This document shows positions 26,952 to 38,879 of a DNA stretch of 64,000 nt, one piece after another (the first letter of the stretch is position 1; every line of letters begins with the position of its first letter). The stretch spans positions 1,433,501 to 1,497,500 of the forward strand of contig NC_091673.1 in assembly GCF_042453785.1 (NCBI RefSeq), given 5' to 3'. Both the position numbers and the translations under genes were made by a program. The DNA comes from Malus domestica (Eukaryota; Streptophyta; Magnoliopsida; Rosales; Rosaceae). The notes under the pieces were generated by a model. It did no database searches, had not been told where the DNA came from, and was given only the letters and a program-made list of their open reading frames with translations.

Positions 26952-28388
26952 CTACTTCATGCTTCTTTTGGCCCAAAGATGTGCAACAAGATCCTGTTGT
27001 AGGTACGTATTTGTGGCACGAGAACGTATCATTCTATAGCACCTCATATACTCATTTATAGAGATATTACCAGTTCTTGGATTGAAAGGCAAATTAGGCC
27101 CATCATATATTTTTGCTAGAGCCCTTCTTGACCTATTTGGATCTTCTTGGTCATTATCGGACTCTCCATCAATATACCCATCTCGCTCATCCTCCACTAT
27201 CATATTGTGTAATATGATGCAAGACATCATGATGGAGTTCAAATTTTCTCGACTCCACCCTCTTGCCGATTCGCTGATAATCTTCCACCGTGCTTGTAGA
27301 ATACCAAAAGCTCTCTCAACATCTTTCCGGTATGCCTCTTGGTGTAAGGTAAACAACTTTTCTGCATCATTCCTAGGGTTTGGAATTGCTTGGACAAGTG
27401 TTGCCCACTTTGGGTAGATGCCATCTGCCAAGTAATACCCCATATTGTATTCACGGCCGTTGATGTAGTAGTCAAGTTGAGGTGCTTTACCTTCCGTCAA
27501 GTTATTGAAGAGGGGTGAACGCCCAAGAACTGTAATGTCATTTTGGGATCCAGAGACTCCAAAGAAAGCATGACAGATCCATGTGTCATATGAGACAACT
27601 GCCTCTAACACAACAGTTGGCTTTCTCGACCTTCCGCTAAAGCTTCCTTGCCATCCAGTGGGACAGTTCTTCCACTCCCAATGCATGCAGTCTAATGACC
27701 CTATCATGCCCAGAAACCCACGGTCTTCAGCTTTGTAAAGGAGCCGATTCAGATCTTCTTGATTTGGCTCTCGGAGGTACTCGTCTTTGTAAACCTGAAC
27801 AATTGTGTTACAAAATTCTTCAAGAGTATCAAGGCATGTAGACTCAGACATACCATGGGTTTCATCCATCGAATCAGCTGAGGAGCCATATGCCATCATT
27901 CGGAATGCAACAGTAACCTTCTGATGAGGTGAGAAACCAGGGCGGCCTGCTCTGTCCCGCTTATGTCGAAAGTATGGATTGACATGTTGGACATCACGAA
28001 GTAAACGCTCGAAGACATGACGCATCATCCGGAAGCGACGTCTGAAATCCTCTTCTGTGTACACCGAGTCGGGGTTGAAGTAGTTGTTCATCAGATTGGC
28101 ATGCGCCATCGCTCTGTTTCGTGGTTTGTAAGAGTGACCAGCAACAGAGCCACCCCATTGAGGTTGTTCCTCAGTTGGCTGACACACCATGGCCGCAGCC
28201 ATGGCTGCTGCCATGTTTTGTGTGTTGCGCCTTACTTCAGCTTCTTCATCAGACTCCTCATCTTCTCGTCTCATTTGCGCCCATTTTGCTTCCAATTTGG
28301 AATTGGATGAGGACCCCCAATTGGAATTGGATGAAGATCCAAAGTTGGAATTCATTGCAAACTTGAATTGAAAGAGATTGAATTGCAA
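26952..28388 (-). CDS. PIF/Harbinger transposase (DDE_Tnp_4 family, HARBI1-like)
   Basis: Cuts and joins element ends during transposition. The single open frame is 478 residues with no stop. The start may instead be Met12 (MNSNFGSSSNS), in better agreement with the family. The N-terminal 60 residues are Asn/Ser-rich, then acidic. The catalytic domain (about 220-400) shows D233 in SLDCMHWEWKN, D322 in YLADGIYPKW and E358 in the VERAFGILQARW block, the expected DDE triad. Its own TATA-like sequence (TATAAATAG on the minus strand) lies at about 28448-28457. All key residues are present, so it may encode a working enzyme. Plant relatives usually also need a Myb-like partner protein, which is absent here. 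Confidence 0.95.
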   Translation of the reverse strand: MQFNLFQFKFAMNSNFGSSSNSNWGSSSNSKLEAKWAQMRREDEESDEEAEVRRNTQNMAAAMAAAMVCQPTEEQPQWGGSVAGHSYKPRNRAMAHANLMNNYFNPDSVYTEEDFRRRFRMMRHVFERLLRDVQHVNPYFRHKRDRAGRPGFSPHQKVTVAFRMMAYGSSADSMDETHGMSESTCLDTLEEFCNTIVQVYKDEYLREPNQEDLNRLLYKAEDRGFLGMIGSLDCMHWEWKNCPTGWQGSFSGRSRKPTVVLEAVVSYDTWICHAFFGVSGSQNDITVLGRSPLFNNLTEGKAPQLDYYINGREYNMGYYLADGIYPKWATLVQAIPNPRNDAEKLFTLHQEAYRKDVERAFGILQARWKIISESARGWSRENLNSIMMSCIILHNMIVEDERDGYIDGESDNDQEDPNRSRRALAKIYDGPNLPFNPRTGNISINEYMRCYRMIRSRATNTYLQQDLVAHLWAKRSMK

Positions 28389-28447
28389 AAGATTGAATTG
28401 AAATAGATTGAATTTAAAGTTGTGTGAATTATAGCCTAATATCCACC

Positions 28448-28457
28448 CTATTTATAG
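28448..28457 (-). promoter_or_regulatory. TATA box of the Harbinger transposase
   Basis: TATAAATAG-like sequence on the minus strand, about 60 bases before the first ATG at 28388. Confidence 0.45.
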
Positions 28458-28787
28458 CAAAAAAAATTCAAATCCAACGGCTAGCTGACGTCAGCATGAT
28501 GTCAGCTACCAACGGCTAGCTGACATCATGTTGACGTCACCTAGCCGTTAGATTTGAATTTAAATTGTAGTTTTTAAATAATAAATTATGTTTGGCCCTA
28601 TGGCCCTTTGGCCCTCGGTTGGAGACGGTTTTTTGTGACAGGGCTAAAACGAGCCCTCTGGCCCTCGGTTGGAGACGGAGGCAAATATGGCCCTGTACTG
28701 TTCATTAAAATATTAATATCTTGGAGAATCTTGGAGGGCCAGAGGGCTAAAACGAGCCCTCTGGCCAGCCATCGGTTGGAGATGGCC

Positions 28788-30690
28788 TCACATTTGAACA
28801 TAAAAATGATGTCACAAAATGATGTCAGCTACCAACGACTAGCTGACGTCACTTAGTTGTTGGATTTGAATTTAAGTTGTAGTTTTTAAATAATAAATTA
28901 TGTTTGGCCCTATGGCCCTTTGGCCTTCGGTTGGAGACGGTTTTTTGTGAAATGGCTAAAACGAGCCCTCTGGCCCTCGGTTGGAGATGGAGGCAAATAT
29001 GGTCATGTACTATTCATTAAAATATTAATATCTTGGAGAATCTTGGAGGGTCAGAGGGCTAAAACGAGCCATCTGGCTAGCCATCGGTTGGAGATGACCT
29101 TAATACGTTCTTTATCGTCTCATATTTTTGACACAAAATTTTATAACATTAATACATGAATTAACGTTGAACTATGAGATGACAAAGAGTCTAAAAAAAG
29201 TTCCACTTTTGAAAGAGTTTCCTAAACATTTTTTTTACCAAGTGGCAAGTAAATAACTTCACATTTGAACATAAAAATGATGTCACAAAATGATGTCAGC
29301 TACCAACGACTAGCTGACGTCACTTAGCTGTTGGATTTGAATTTAAGTTGTAGTTTTTAAATAATAAATTATGTTTGGCCCTATGGCCCTTTGGCCTTCG
29401 GTTGGAGACGGTTTTTTGTGAAAGGGCTAAAACGAGCCCTCTGGCTCTCGGTTGGAGACGGAGGCAAATATGGTCATGTACTATTCATTAAAATATTAAT
29501 ATCTTGGAGAATCTTGGAGGGTCAGAGGGCTAAAACGAGCCATCTGGCTAACCATCGGTTGGAGATGACCTTAATACGTTCTTTATCGTCTCATATTTTC
29601 GACACAAAATTTTATAACATTAATACATGAATTAACGTTGAACTATGAGATGACAAAGAGTCTAAAAAAAGTTCCACTTTTGAAAGAGTTTCCTAAACAT
29701 TTTTTTTACCAAGTGGCAAGTAAATAACTTCGCATTTGAACATAAAAATGATGTCACAAAATGATGTCAGCTACCAACGACTAGCTGACGTCACTTAGCT
29801 GTTGGATTTGAATTTAAGTTGTAGTTTTTAAATAATAAATTATGTTTGGCCCTATGGCCCTTTGGCCTTCGGTTGGAGACGGTTTTTTGTGAAAGGGCTA
29901 AAACGAGCCATCTGGCCCTCGGTTGGAGACGGAGGCAAATATGGTCATGTACTATTCATTAAAATATTAATATCTTGGAGAATCTTGGAGGGCCAGAGGG
30001 CTAAAACGAGCCATCTGGCTAGCCATCGGTTGGAGATGACCTTAATACGTTCTTTATCGTCTCATATTTTCGACACAAAATTTTATAACATTAATACATG
30101 AATTAACGTTGAACTATGAGATGACAAAGAGTCTAAAAAAAGTTCCACTTTTGAAAGAGTTTCCTAAACATTTTTTTTACCAAGTGGCAAGTAAATAACT
30201 TCACATTTGAACATAAAAATGATGTCACAAAATGATGTCAGCTACCAACGACTAGCTGACGTCACTTAGCTATTGGATTTGAATTTAAGTTGTAGTTTTT
30301 AAATAATAAATTATGTTTGGCCCTATGGCCCTTTGGCCTTCGGTTGGAGACTGTTTTTTGTGAAATGGCTAAAACGAGCCATCTGGCCCTCGGTTGGAGA
30401 CGGAGGCAAATATGGTCATGTACTATTCATTAAAATATTAATATCTTGGAGAATCTTGGAGGGCCAGATGGCTAAAACGAGCCATCTGGCTAGCCATCGG
30501 TTGGAGATGACCTTAATACGTTCTTTATCGTCTCATATTTTCGACACAAAATTTTATAACATTAATACATGAATTAACGTTGAACTATGAGATGACAAAG
30601 AGTCTAAAAAAAGTTCCACTTTTGAAAGAGTTTCCTAAACATTTTTTTTACCAAGTGGCAAGTAAATAACTTCACATTTGAACATAAAAA
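28788..30690. repeat. Tandem array, 471 bp units (four full units plus remainder)
   Basis: The anchor TCACATTTGAACATAAAAA (TCG in one unit) occurs at 28788, 29259, 29730, 30201 and 30672, exactly 471 bases apart. The unit joins about 300 bp of the right end of a Harbinger element (ending GGTTGGAGATGACC) to about 170 bp of other sequence (TTAATACGTTC to AATAACTTCA). The units are nearly identical. The short frames repeated at 28920, 29391, 29862 and 30333 are a by-product of the periodicity, not genes. Confidence 0.95.
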
Positions 30691-30857
30691 GTAGATTACA
30701 TAAATTCAAGTTTCGAAATGCCCAACTGCGTTATTTGTACGACAAATTTTAAAATATGATTCTTGTGTTTTGATCTCATTTGATGTTACGTTAATTCTGG
30801 TTGTGAAAAGGCAGACTAACCAACAGCCTTGCTAAATTTTTCTGATAACCTCTCATA

Positions 30858-31233
30858 GGGCTGGTTTGGTATAGCTGTGCTTTGAAAAAAAGCTGCTGTG
30901 AAAATAAGCGGCTGTGCTGTGAGAATAAGCGGCTGTGAAATAAATCAGCAGAGTGTTTGGTAAACTTTTTTGTAAAAGTGCTTTTGGAAAAAAAAAAGCA
31001 GTCAAATAGTGGGTCTTTTCATTAAAGAAGCATTGTAGCTTCGGGTGCTTTGAAAAAAAACCATATTTCCAAAGCTGCAAATAGCAGCTTCAGCTTTTTC
31101 CTTTGATTTCAGCTTATTCTCACAGCAGCTTCCAAAATAAGCCCTTTTTTTTTCAGTTTACCAAACACCTAAAACCCTCACAGCTTTTTTTCATGGGTGC
31201 TTTTTTTTTAAGCACCTCACTCCCAAACTAGGT
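30858..31233. mobile_element. hAT-like MITE
   Basis: Left end GGGCTGGTTTGGTA and right end TCCCAAACTAGG are approximate inverted repeats. Internal AGCTGCTGTGAAAATAAGC on the left is mirrored by GCTTATTCTCACAGCAGCT on the right. Non-coding. A possible TCATA flank repeat is not certain. Confidence 0.65.
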
Positions 31234-31366
31234 CATAGTCTCATGAATGAAATCAAAATAGGTCTCTCCCTCATGGGAAGTTTCTGTTAATTAAGTTGCC
31301 ACCCCTCCTTGGTCCTTACACAATCAAAATCATAAGTAAGAGCAGTGAGAACACTTTGACGGCTAG

Positions 31367-31506
31367 GGATTCCGTGATCGTGACCGTTGTGCAATCAGCT
31401 TTTGCTAGGTACTATTTATATTTAATTTTAAATTTTAAATTTTAAATGAATACCTAATGAAAGTATACCACACGATATACGATGAACGGTCACGATTCCA
31501 GAATCC
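31367..31506. mobile_element. Short inverted-repeat element (MITE), 140 bp
   Basis: Ends GGATTCCGTGATCGTGACCGTT and the complement of ACGGTCACGATTCCAGAATCC are near-perfect inverted repeats around an ATTTTAAATTTTAAAT core. Non-coding. Confidence 0.7.
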
Positions 31507-31804
31507 GTTATTTTCCTACTTTGACAATCAAATCATACATTAACATCAAATCAATGTTCATGTACAATGCGCTACGTGTGATTGTGAAGAAGAACTTAAA
31601 ATATCTTTTTAGCCGTTAATTAGGACATCGATCTTTATGTTTATTCACAAATACAAATGCGCGTCATGATTGAAAAATAAGGCTTTTTGTACGTGCTTAC
31701 AGGAAAGCTAATGTACATAAAATTGCAAGCAATTCTACTATGATCTGATGTAACATACTAGAAATCTCGAAGCTGCAAAAAATATCTTTATGTGATCTTC
31801 AATG

Positions 31805-33060
31805 CACTTGGTTTCATGATCCACCATAATTTCTCATGGATTTGTTGATAGAAAATATCTAGTTTTGAAATGCGTGTGTTATCGTTTATTTGATTAGGTT
31901 GAAATTTTCAATAAGATTTTAACGAGGACCCAATGTGCAGCCTTTTATAAGGCATTCGGTCCAAAAATGTTTAAACTTAGGTCAGATCGCATTCGTTATA
32001 ACTTTGAATTACTTACACTAATTAAAAATTTAATTCGAAAAACACATTTATTGTATGCATAATTATATCGGTATTCTTGTGATTAATCATAAAGAGAAAA
32101 ATTTTATAATGTCATTTATTATGTAGCCTTAAAATAGAGAAGAATTGTTGAATAATTTCAGTTACGTGAAAAGACATGATTGATGGACAATAAGTGCATT
32201 TCTTTAGCTAACAGATATGATCATTGGGTAATTGGTGCTCTCCATCCGATAACACCTTTTAAGATAATGCATGGTATTATGTTCAAACAGACGTGAATTT
32301 TTTGTACTAACAAGACTTTAAAGGTCATGTACTTTTAATTAATTTAAACATTTGCAATTCCTTCTATATGTTGATAACATTGGCAGAAGAGTGTATTTAT
32401 TCAGAAATTTGCTTCTACACAACTTCTTTGTTCTCGTCTCTCTCCATTATATTCATACAATTTTTTTCTAGTTATTTATAAAGAAATGTAGTTCGTTTTT
32501 GCTAATTGAATATTTCATACTTTATTATATCTTGGAAGTAATTTGCCAAGAACCCTTAATGGGGACAAATAATACTTTAAAAAAACGATTCAAGTCATAT
32601 CTTAAGGTCATATTTCAGCTTATTTTCTAAGGAAAACTAATGAAAAGGGCTTGAAAACTTTGAGTTTTAATGATAAGGACAAAATAAAGGGTAAAGTAAA
32701 TAGTACCAGAATTGACTTTTTAGTGTAAAAATGTGTTTTTTCGTTAAAGTGAACAATACCAGGTGCTTTTCGTTAAAGTTCGCTATTTTCTATACTTCTA
32801 CATTTACTCTAACGTACTTATCTTCTTGTATGATTTCAACCAACTCAAGAAAAATTAAGTTGTCTAATCGTCAATGCACTTGGTTTCATGATCCACCATA
32901 ATTTCTTATGGATTTGTTGAAGAAGATATCTAGTTTCATAATACGTGTATTACTGTTCCTTTGATTTCAATAAGATTTTTATGAGGCCGCAGTGCGTACT
33001 TATCTAACTTGTACGATTTCAACCTACTCAAGAAAAATTAAGTTGTTCTTACACACTTTT
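31805..33060. repeat. Diverged direct duplication with an embedded MITE
   Basis: 31805-31925 and 32873-32985 both read GCACTTGGTTTCATGATCC, ACCATAATTTCT, ATGGATTTGTTGA and AATAAGATTTT. A second pair, GATTTCAACCAACTCAAG (32833) and GATTTCAACCTACTCAAG (33015), shows local shuffling. Non-coding. 32630-32790 resembles a repeat I recall as very common in apple (GAAAAGGGCTTGAAAACTTT). Confidence 0.6.
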
Positions 33061-33123
33061 CAAACTGCCGTTCACATGTAAGTAAGGAGAACGACTACTT
33101 ACTCCTATTAATGCTTTTTTCTT

Positions 33124-33620
33124 TGGGCTTCCACTGTTCTAAAAATCTCCGTCTTGCACGGCATAGGCTCCGTCTAAGCGTTAGACGGCTGGTCACCGCC
33201 TGATTAATACTTAGGCTTTTGAAAATTAAGAAAGCGAGTCTAGATTTGCTGAGGCGCCCGCCTAGCTCGTCCAAACCCATCTAATCACCTGCCTAAGTTG
33301 CGACTTACTTATACAGAAAACATATAACTTTCATTTTGCATTTTATTTTTTTCAATAAAGTGTAAGAGACTTGTTAAATACCTAAATTAACACACATTAT
33401 ATGCATGTTCCCCATATTTTCATTATGTTCCAATACTTCATAATATATATGTCATTCTATCTTGTAGTTTATGATGAAATTATATATATTTTAATTATAA
33501 ACAGACATTTATTTACACGAAATATAATAGATTTACTTAAATTCGTCTAATCTGCCTAGGCGCTAGGCCCCAGTCCGCTGCCCAATTAACGCCTAGCATC
33601 TTTTAGATCCTTGGGGCTTC
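33124..33620. mobile_element. Inverted-repeat element (probable MITE)
   Basis: The left end GCTTCCACTGTTCTAAAAATC is loosely mirrored by the right end (complement of TTTTAGATCCTTGGGGCTTC). GC-rich phrases such as GCCTAGGCGCTAGGC lie near the right end and GAGGCGCCCGCCTAGC on the left. Non-coding. Confidence 0.45.
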
Positions 33621-33782
33621 ATGATTAGAACATATATATCGATATATATGTATGTTTGTAAATATGTGAATCATGATTAGAACATGACCTAACCTAATAA
33701 GCTTTGATTTGAATATCCTTTTAAACATCTTTCAAGCACCGCCGAAAGTCGAGACTCAAAATCACGTGCCTATATGATTAGA

Positions 33783-33980
33783 AGAAGAGATTCTCTTCAG
33801 ATCTCTTCCACCAAGGTCACTGGATCAAGTGATCCAGGCCTTTCAAATTTCATTTAACGGTTCATTTGTTTTGATTCCTTAAAAATTGTAATAATTTTTT
33901 ACTGTTAGATAAAATTTGAAATGCTCAAATCACTTGATCCGGTGACCTTGGTGGAATGGATCCGAAAAAGATCTCTTTTC
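33783..33980. mobile_element. Mutator-like MITE with about 10 bp target duplication
   Basis: Inverted ends read AGAAGAGATTCTCTTCAG, then CTTCCACCAAGGTCACTGGATC, mirrored on the right by GATCCGGTGACCTTGG. It is flanked by TATGATTAGA (33773-33782) and TACGATTAGA (33981-33990), a direct repeat with one mismatch. A 9-10 base duplication points to a Mutator-like origin. Confidence 0.78.
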
Positions 33981-33990
33981 TACGATTAGA

Positions 33991-35974
33991 GCAAAACTCA
34001 AACAAGCATCTTCCACACCAAAAAAAGAGCAAAATTTTATTACAAAAAGAAAGGCAATGCACAGATCCAAATTTTTATAAGGAATGTCAGTGTGACGGGA
34101 ATGTCACTGTAAATGTGTTCCAAACAAATCTCGCATTGTCATATGTTTTGACTTTTTAACATAACAATGATTGACTTGAAATATTGTTACACATTCTCGC
34201 TAATGGAAATTTGTGTTTGACAAAGCAGAGCATCTTCAGTTGGATCTATATGCTTCTCTCCTTGTAGCCAACCCTCACAAAACTGACAAAAAGCCGGCGG
34301 TAGAGCAGCAAATTAAGCACAATATTGTTCCTCGCTGACTGAATGCAGAACCTGCAGGGGAATTGCTAAGACATCTCTTGCTTGTTGCTTAATTGGAAAC
34401 TAAATCACATACAATTAAATTAAACAACCTCAAAACTGATAATTATGGTTATGTTGTCTCTGCCCCTGCTTCAACAGTTTCGATACCAAAAGATTTTTTT
34501 AGTATGCCAAAAATACAACCTAGTACACTAAAAGATTTTTCAACAAATTATATTATTACACTATAAGATTGTGTTCTCGAAACACAGAATTTTTTTTTTC
34601 TCAACAGCCATTAGGTATGCCTCGGCCCTCGGTCCAAAAATAATATTAGCTGGTATTAGACCACCGACTTTTGTCCTTAGCAATTATCTTGTTTTATTGG
34701 TTTCTATACCAACCAACCAGTTGCTTTATACTCAAAAGAAACGTCCAAGTAATATTGAAAGCGATGTTTCTTTGTATTTTAAAATTACATACGATGTTTT
34801 ATTGTAAACTAATTTAAATTGCGAGAGAGAACGAATTAACCAGACATGAAAGAATACATCTGGTCTAGCTAGTATAGTTACGATATGAATCTGCCACTTT
34901 CCTATATTTTATAACCATTTACACACATTCATAAGAAACAATCATTAACAGTAGGCAACCTCAACTTAATAAGGCTCTTCGCTTTACAAGAGTCTAGTGA
35001 AAATGTTTGCCATACACAACCTTACTCTTGTAGCCTAGACACAATCATCTACTATAAAACAAAAAACACAATACAAGGTAACTCCAACAAAGTATAAACA
35101 AACACGCACTTTTATATACTTACAGATGGATACATATAGTATACAAGTAGTAACTCAACTTTGACCCCTCAAATAACAATTAATAAACAAATCCCATATG
35201 ATCAAATGATGCAAATTAAAGACTGAAAGAGAATATGAAGGGGACTAGAAAATCCCCTCCACACTTTCCTTTCTTTTCCTTTCCTCCAAACAAAACTTAG
35301 CAAAAGAGTGTCCTAATTCTGTCTGTCTAATATACTAATGATGCTATGTACCTGGCACTGGAATATCTTTGTTGGACCTCGATCGCCAGCTTTGCAAGCC
35401 AGGCCTTTTCTCCTCACAACGTACATTTTGACAGGGTGGCTTCTCCACCTCACTATCCTACACTACACACACCAGAAAAACTTGGTAGGGACACCATGGT
35501 AACGTCATTTGTAGGGCACCTCTCACATAAGAATGAGACCCCGTGTATTTCGGTTCATTCCATGTGAGAACCGCTATAGTAATGCATTCATACCGAAGTT
35601 TTCTCCTACATGCATACGCTTCTCATCCCCCTTTTCCTTCAAAAGGTGTTTGATATAAGCGCTGCCCACAAAAAATTGGACTTACTTTCACCAAAAAACT
35701 GAAAAACAAATTGGCAGACTGGAACTTGTAGTCCACCATGATGGCCAGGAAGAGCCTCCCTCTCCATCCAGGGAAATTCCCCCACTTGAAATTGTTCAAA
35801 CTGCAGAATTGTATTTGTGTTCCGCTTATATTCGCAGCTGTTTTAACCCAAATGCAGCAAAATCTGCACTTACAAAAGCAGACAAATTATGAATTAAAAA
35901 CGAATACAATTGTAATGTAGTAAGAACTTTCACACCTTGGAGCTAAAGGGCTTGCCATTTTACCTATGAACTCT
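33991..35974. other. Intergenic, no gene recognised
   Basis: About 2 kb of AT-rich DNA downstream of the myosin-binding gene. The open frames here are short and resemble nothing known. The last few hundred bases are probably that gene's 3' UTR. Confidence 0.5.
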
Positions 35975-38879
35975 TTATAGAACGCTGTCAGCCGTGGTCC
36001 TCAGACGGAGTTCTACACTTCGCAGATCGCGAAGATGTTCCAAAATTTCTTGGAGAAGAAGTAATCCCTTATCTCCTTTCCTCAAGGAGGAAATGCAGTG
36101 CTTTAGAAACTCCCTATCTGCTTCAAGTGCTTGTAGTCTCTCATACACATGATCAACCTCCTCCTCGATAGCAAGTTTCTTGCTCTCCGACTCTTGTGAT
36201 GTAAAAGAATCATACCCTTCTGTGTTTCCATTCAATTCCCCGTCTTTTGATTCCGTTTCGATGGCATCAAATAGCGGAAGAAGTCTCTTTGCTTTCAAGC
36301 CCTTGATTTTTCTATCTTGATCATGATTTCCATTCATTTCTTTGGAATGGCCATTTGCAATGCCATTGCCATTTACTTCACTTCTGACATCTGAACTTTC
36401 ATGGTAATCATTTCCATTCTCCGAAAAGAAATGCTCGATTGGGTTTATATCCTCATAACAGTCTTCTTCCTCTTCTTCGCTCAAGGTCAAAAGCTTCTCT
36501 TCCAACTCCTTGAGCTGGTCTAGAATGGACAACTTCTCTTCCTCAAAGATAGCCAAAGATTTCTCCAGATATAGAACTGCATCTGCCGGGGTGTTTTGAT
36601 TGCTACTTTCTTCATTCCCGTATAAGCAATCTTCTTCCTTCAATTCGTTATTCAAATCAGTAGATAGTCCATCGCTATCCTCAGCATTGCTACAAGCACC
36701 GGATGAAGTTCTACTTTTCACGCTTCCATCTTTCAGTCTCCTCAAAATCATCGCTCTCTCTTTGGCCTCATAATCCTGCAGCTTCTTTCGACATACTTCC
36801 AGCTCCTTTTCAAGCTCTTGCTTTTCCCTTTCCCGCTTCACCATAAGCTCGTTCAAGAGCTGCATCGCTTCCTGGTCGTACTCAGACTGCTCTTCCATCA
36901 TTCTCTGGTACTGCAAAGCTTCCATCTGCATTGCTGCCTTTTCTTCTTGTAACCTATTTATCATTGCCATTGTCTGACTGGCTGCCACTGCAGAAGCACT
37001 CCTCTCTTCTTCAAGTTCGGCATATAATTCGTTCAAAGCCTTCCGTTCAGTTTTCAACGCCGTCTTTAATTTCTCAACTGTCACGACTCCATCACCGCCT
37101 TCAATGTCACTCATAACACTTCCATCCAATGAGTCTTCTGTTACCAGTTCTCGTCTCTCGAATAGTAGCATTCCTTTATGCAACTGGTGGAGACTGTCTA
37201 TTGAAGTAGGTGTGTCAAGAACATCATCTTCCTCATATGAGAAATGATTTTCTTTTTCTTTCTCACTCGTTTCAGCCGACAAGGTTTTGAATTCAAGTAA
37301 TTCTTCCTCTGGTCGCTCAGAACCTAACAACGTAACAAAATTAAAATAATTTCGGACATAAGTAATATTTTGAGATTGCGAACGTGCTTAGGCCAGGATT
37401 CGAGGCTTACCATGACGATCACAAACATGTAGAATGGCAGAACTTGTAGAAGGGTCTTCCTGCTCACACGGATGCGAATTCAAGAGTTCTTGAGCCGATT
37501 GAACTTCGTCATTCTGTTCCTGATCAGGAATCTCTGTCCCTATTGCGACCTCCGCCTCAATCTCATCGTTGCCAGGAAGGACTTCATCCTCGATTGCTGC
37601 ATGCATTGAATGCCACAATTGAGATTTTGTCATCCAAAAAATCAAAACATTGTCTATGTATTATAAGTGAATGAAATTAAACATGTTTACCTAGATGAAC
37701 ATCTGAAACAATTTCACCATTTGCTATAGCTCCAACCTGTTCATTTCCCTCCTTCGCGATGCCAGTCTCATCCGAATCCTTCAAATCAAGAACTGAAACC
37801 TTACTCCCCTCTTCCTTACTCTCATCGAACGAAAGCAATGCCACAGACTCTTCTGAACCGCGCCAATTCTCCACAACCGGCTTCGCAATGTCGAAATCCA
37901 GTATAACATCTTCACAACCGCTACTATTTCCTTGGTATTCTTCCACCTTCTTGTACTTCTGATGACTCTGGTTTTCAATGGTGGCGGGAGAATCAATCAA
38001 ATCAACCAGAACCAACCGGCAATCGTCTTGATCAATGTAGAACTCCAAATCCTGAGGTCGAATTTTTGGAGATACAATATCTTTTGTGGGTTCTTGTTCT
38101 TCTTCTATGTCTGTCACCACTTGTTCATCTCCAATGGCTACAATCTCCGTCTCCTTGCAGCCATAGTCACATACAGAACAAGTAGCAGAATGATCCTCTG
38201 CTTCAAAACCCCTATTTTCTCCCTTCTTTTCTTCAACTCCCTCTTCGTCTCCGATCACAAAATCCGATCCGCTTCGATCCGACCGATCACCTTCTTCCGT
38301 CTGATGATCATCCCCCGTTTCCAAACTCAAATTTTGTTTCTGAGTATAATCCAAAACCTCCCAAGAAGGTTTAATCACAATACAAGAAGGGTAAAACTTG
38401 TCCAAACTCAATCCGCAGCAAGAACAGTTCAACTTCTCCTCTCCATTGTCAGTGACTTTTTCATCGCTATCCCGAATCATCCCAATTTGCTTCATCCATG
38501 GAAAAAAAGCAAACTTCTTTGACCATTCTTCGCAATCCGGCTTCGATGAGCAGTCCTCGCACATATCTTGCGATTCTACAAGTTTCTGGTGATTTGAACA
38601 ATAACCCAGATGGGATATCTCATTGGCATGAGATTCGCAGACGAGATCTCTATAAGAACTTTTGGTGTTTCTGGGCTCGAAGATATGTTCGAGCCTAGAA
38701 CACCAGAGGCAGGGTCTTCTGAGGCCAAAGTAATCGGAGAACTTTATGATTAGGTAAGAAAAGAGGGAATTGAGAAGGAGGAGGATGATCAGAGTCCATT
38801 CGAGGAGAGCATAGACTAGAACGAGAGTGATCTTGTTGGTGTTTCTGTGCAGCATGGTTGCAAACTTGTTGGCAGCCAT
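35975..38879 (-). CDS. Myosin-binding protein with GTD-binding (DUF593/zein-binding) domain
   Basis: Membrane-anchored receptor that recruits class XI myosins to vesicles for cytoplasmic streaming in this family. Exons 38879-37691, 37596-37411 and 37323-35975 join in phase at GT-AG sites to give 907 residues. An N-terminal membrane segment (about residues 18-46) is followed by Cys-rich motifs (CLWC, CEDC, CSCC, CSVC) and a long acidic, probably disordered region. The GTD-binding coiled coil lies at about 536-640 (DGVVTVEKLKTALKTERKAL, then EEERSASAVAASQTMAMI). Coiled-coil segments continue to the C-terminus. The order matches MyoB-type proteins of Arabidopsis. The start is the first ATG before the hydrophobic segment. 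Confidence 0.93.

Larger units (their letters stand above)
26248..28787 (-). mobile_element. Complete PIF/Harbinger transposon
   Basis: A 2540 bp element with terminal inverted repeats GGCCATCTCCAACCGA (left) and the complement of TCGGTTGGAGATGGCC (right), flanked by TCA at 26245-26247 and 28788-28790. It carries one intact transposase gene (26952-28388, minus). It sits inside a tandem array whose other units show the uninterrupted target TTCACATTTG. Near the left end are three consecutive palindromes (26409-26537). The second, Myb-like ORF of many plant PIF/Pong elements was not found. Confidence 0.92.

Noticed and set aside
28608..30572. Repeated 79-82 codon frames with nearly identical products
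   Set aside because: They recur every 471 bases and reflect the tandem transposon-derived array, not a gene family.
26248..30690. CRISPR-like or satellite-only interpretation of the 471 bp repeats
   Set aside because: Units contain a transposon terminus and are contiguous, with no spacers; eukaryotic context.
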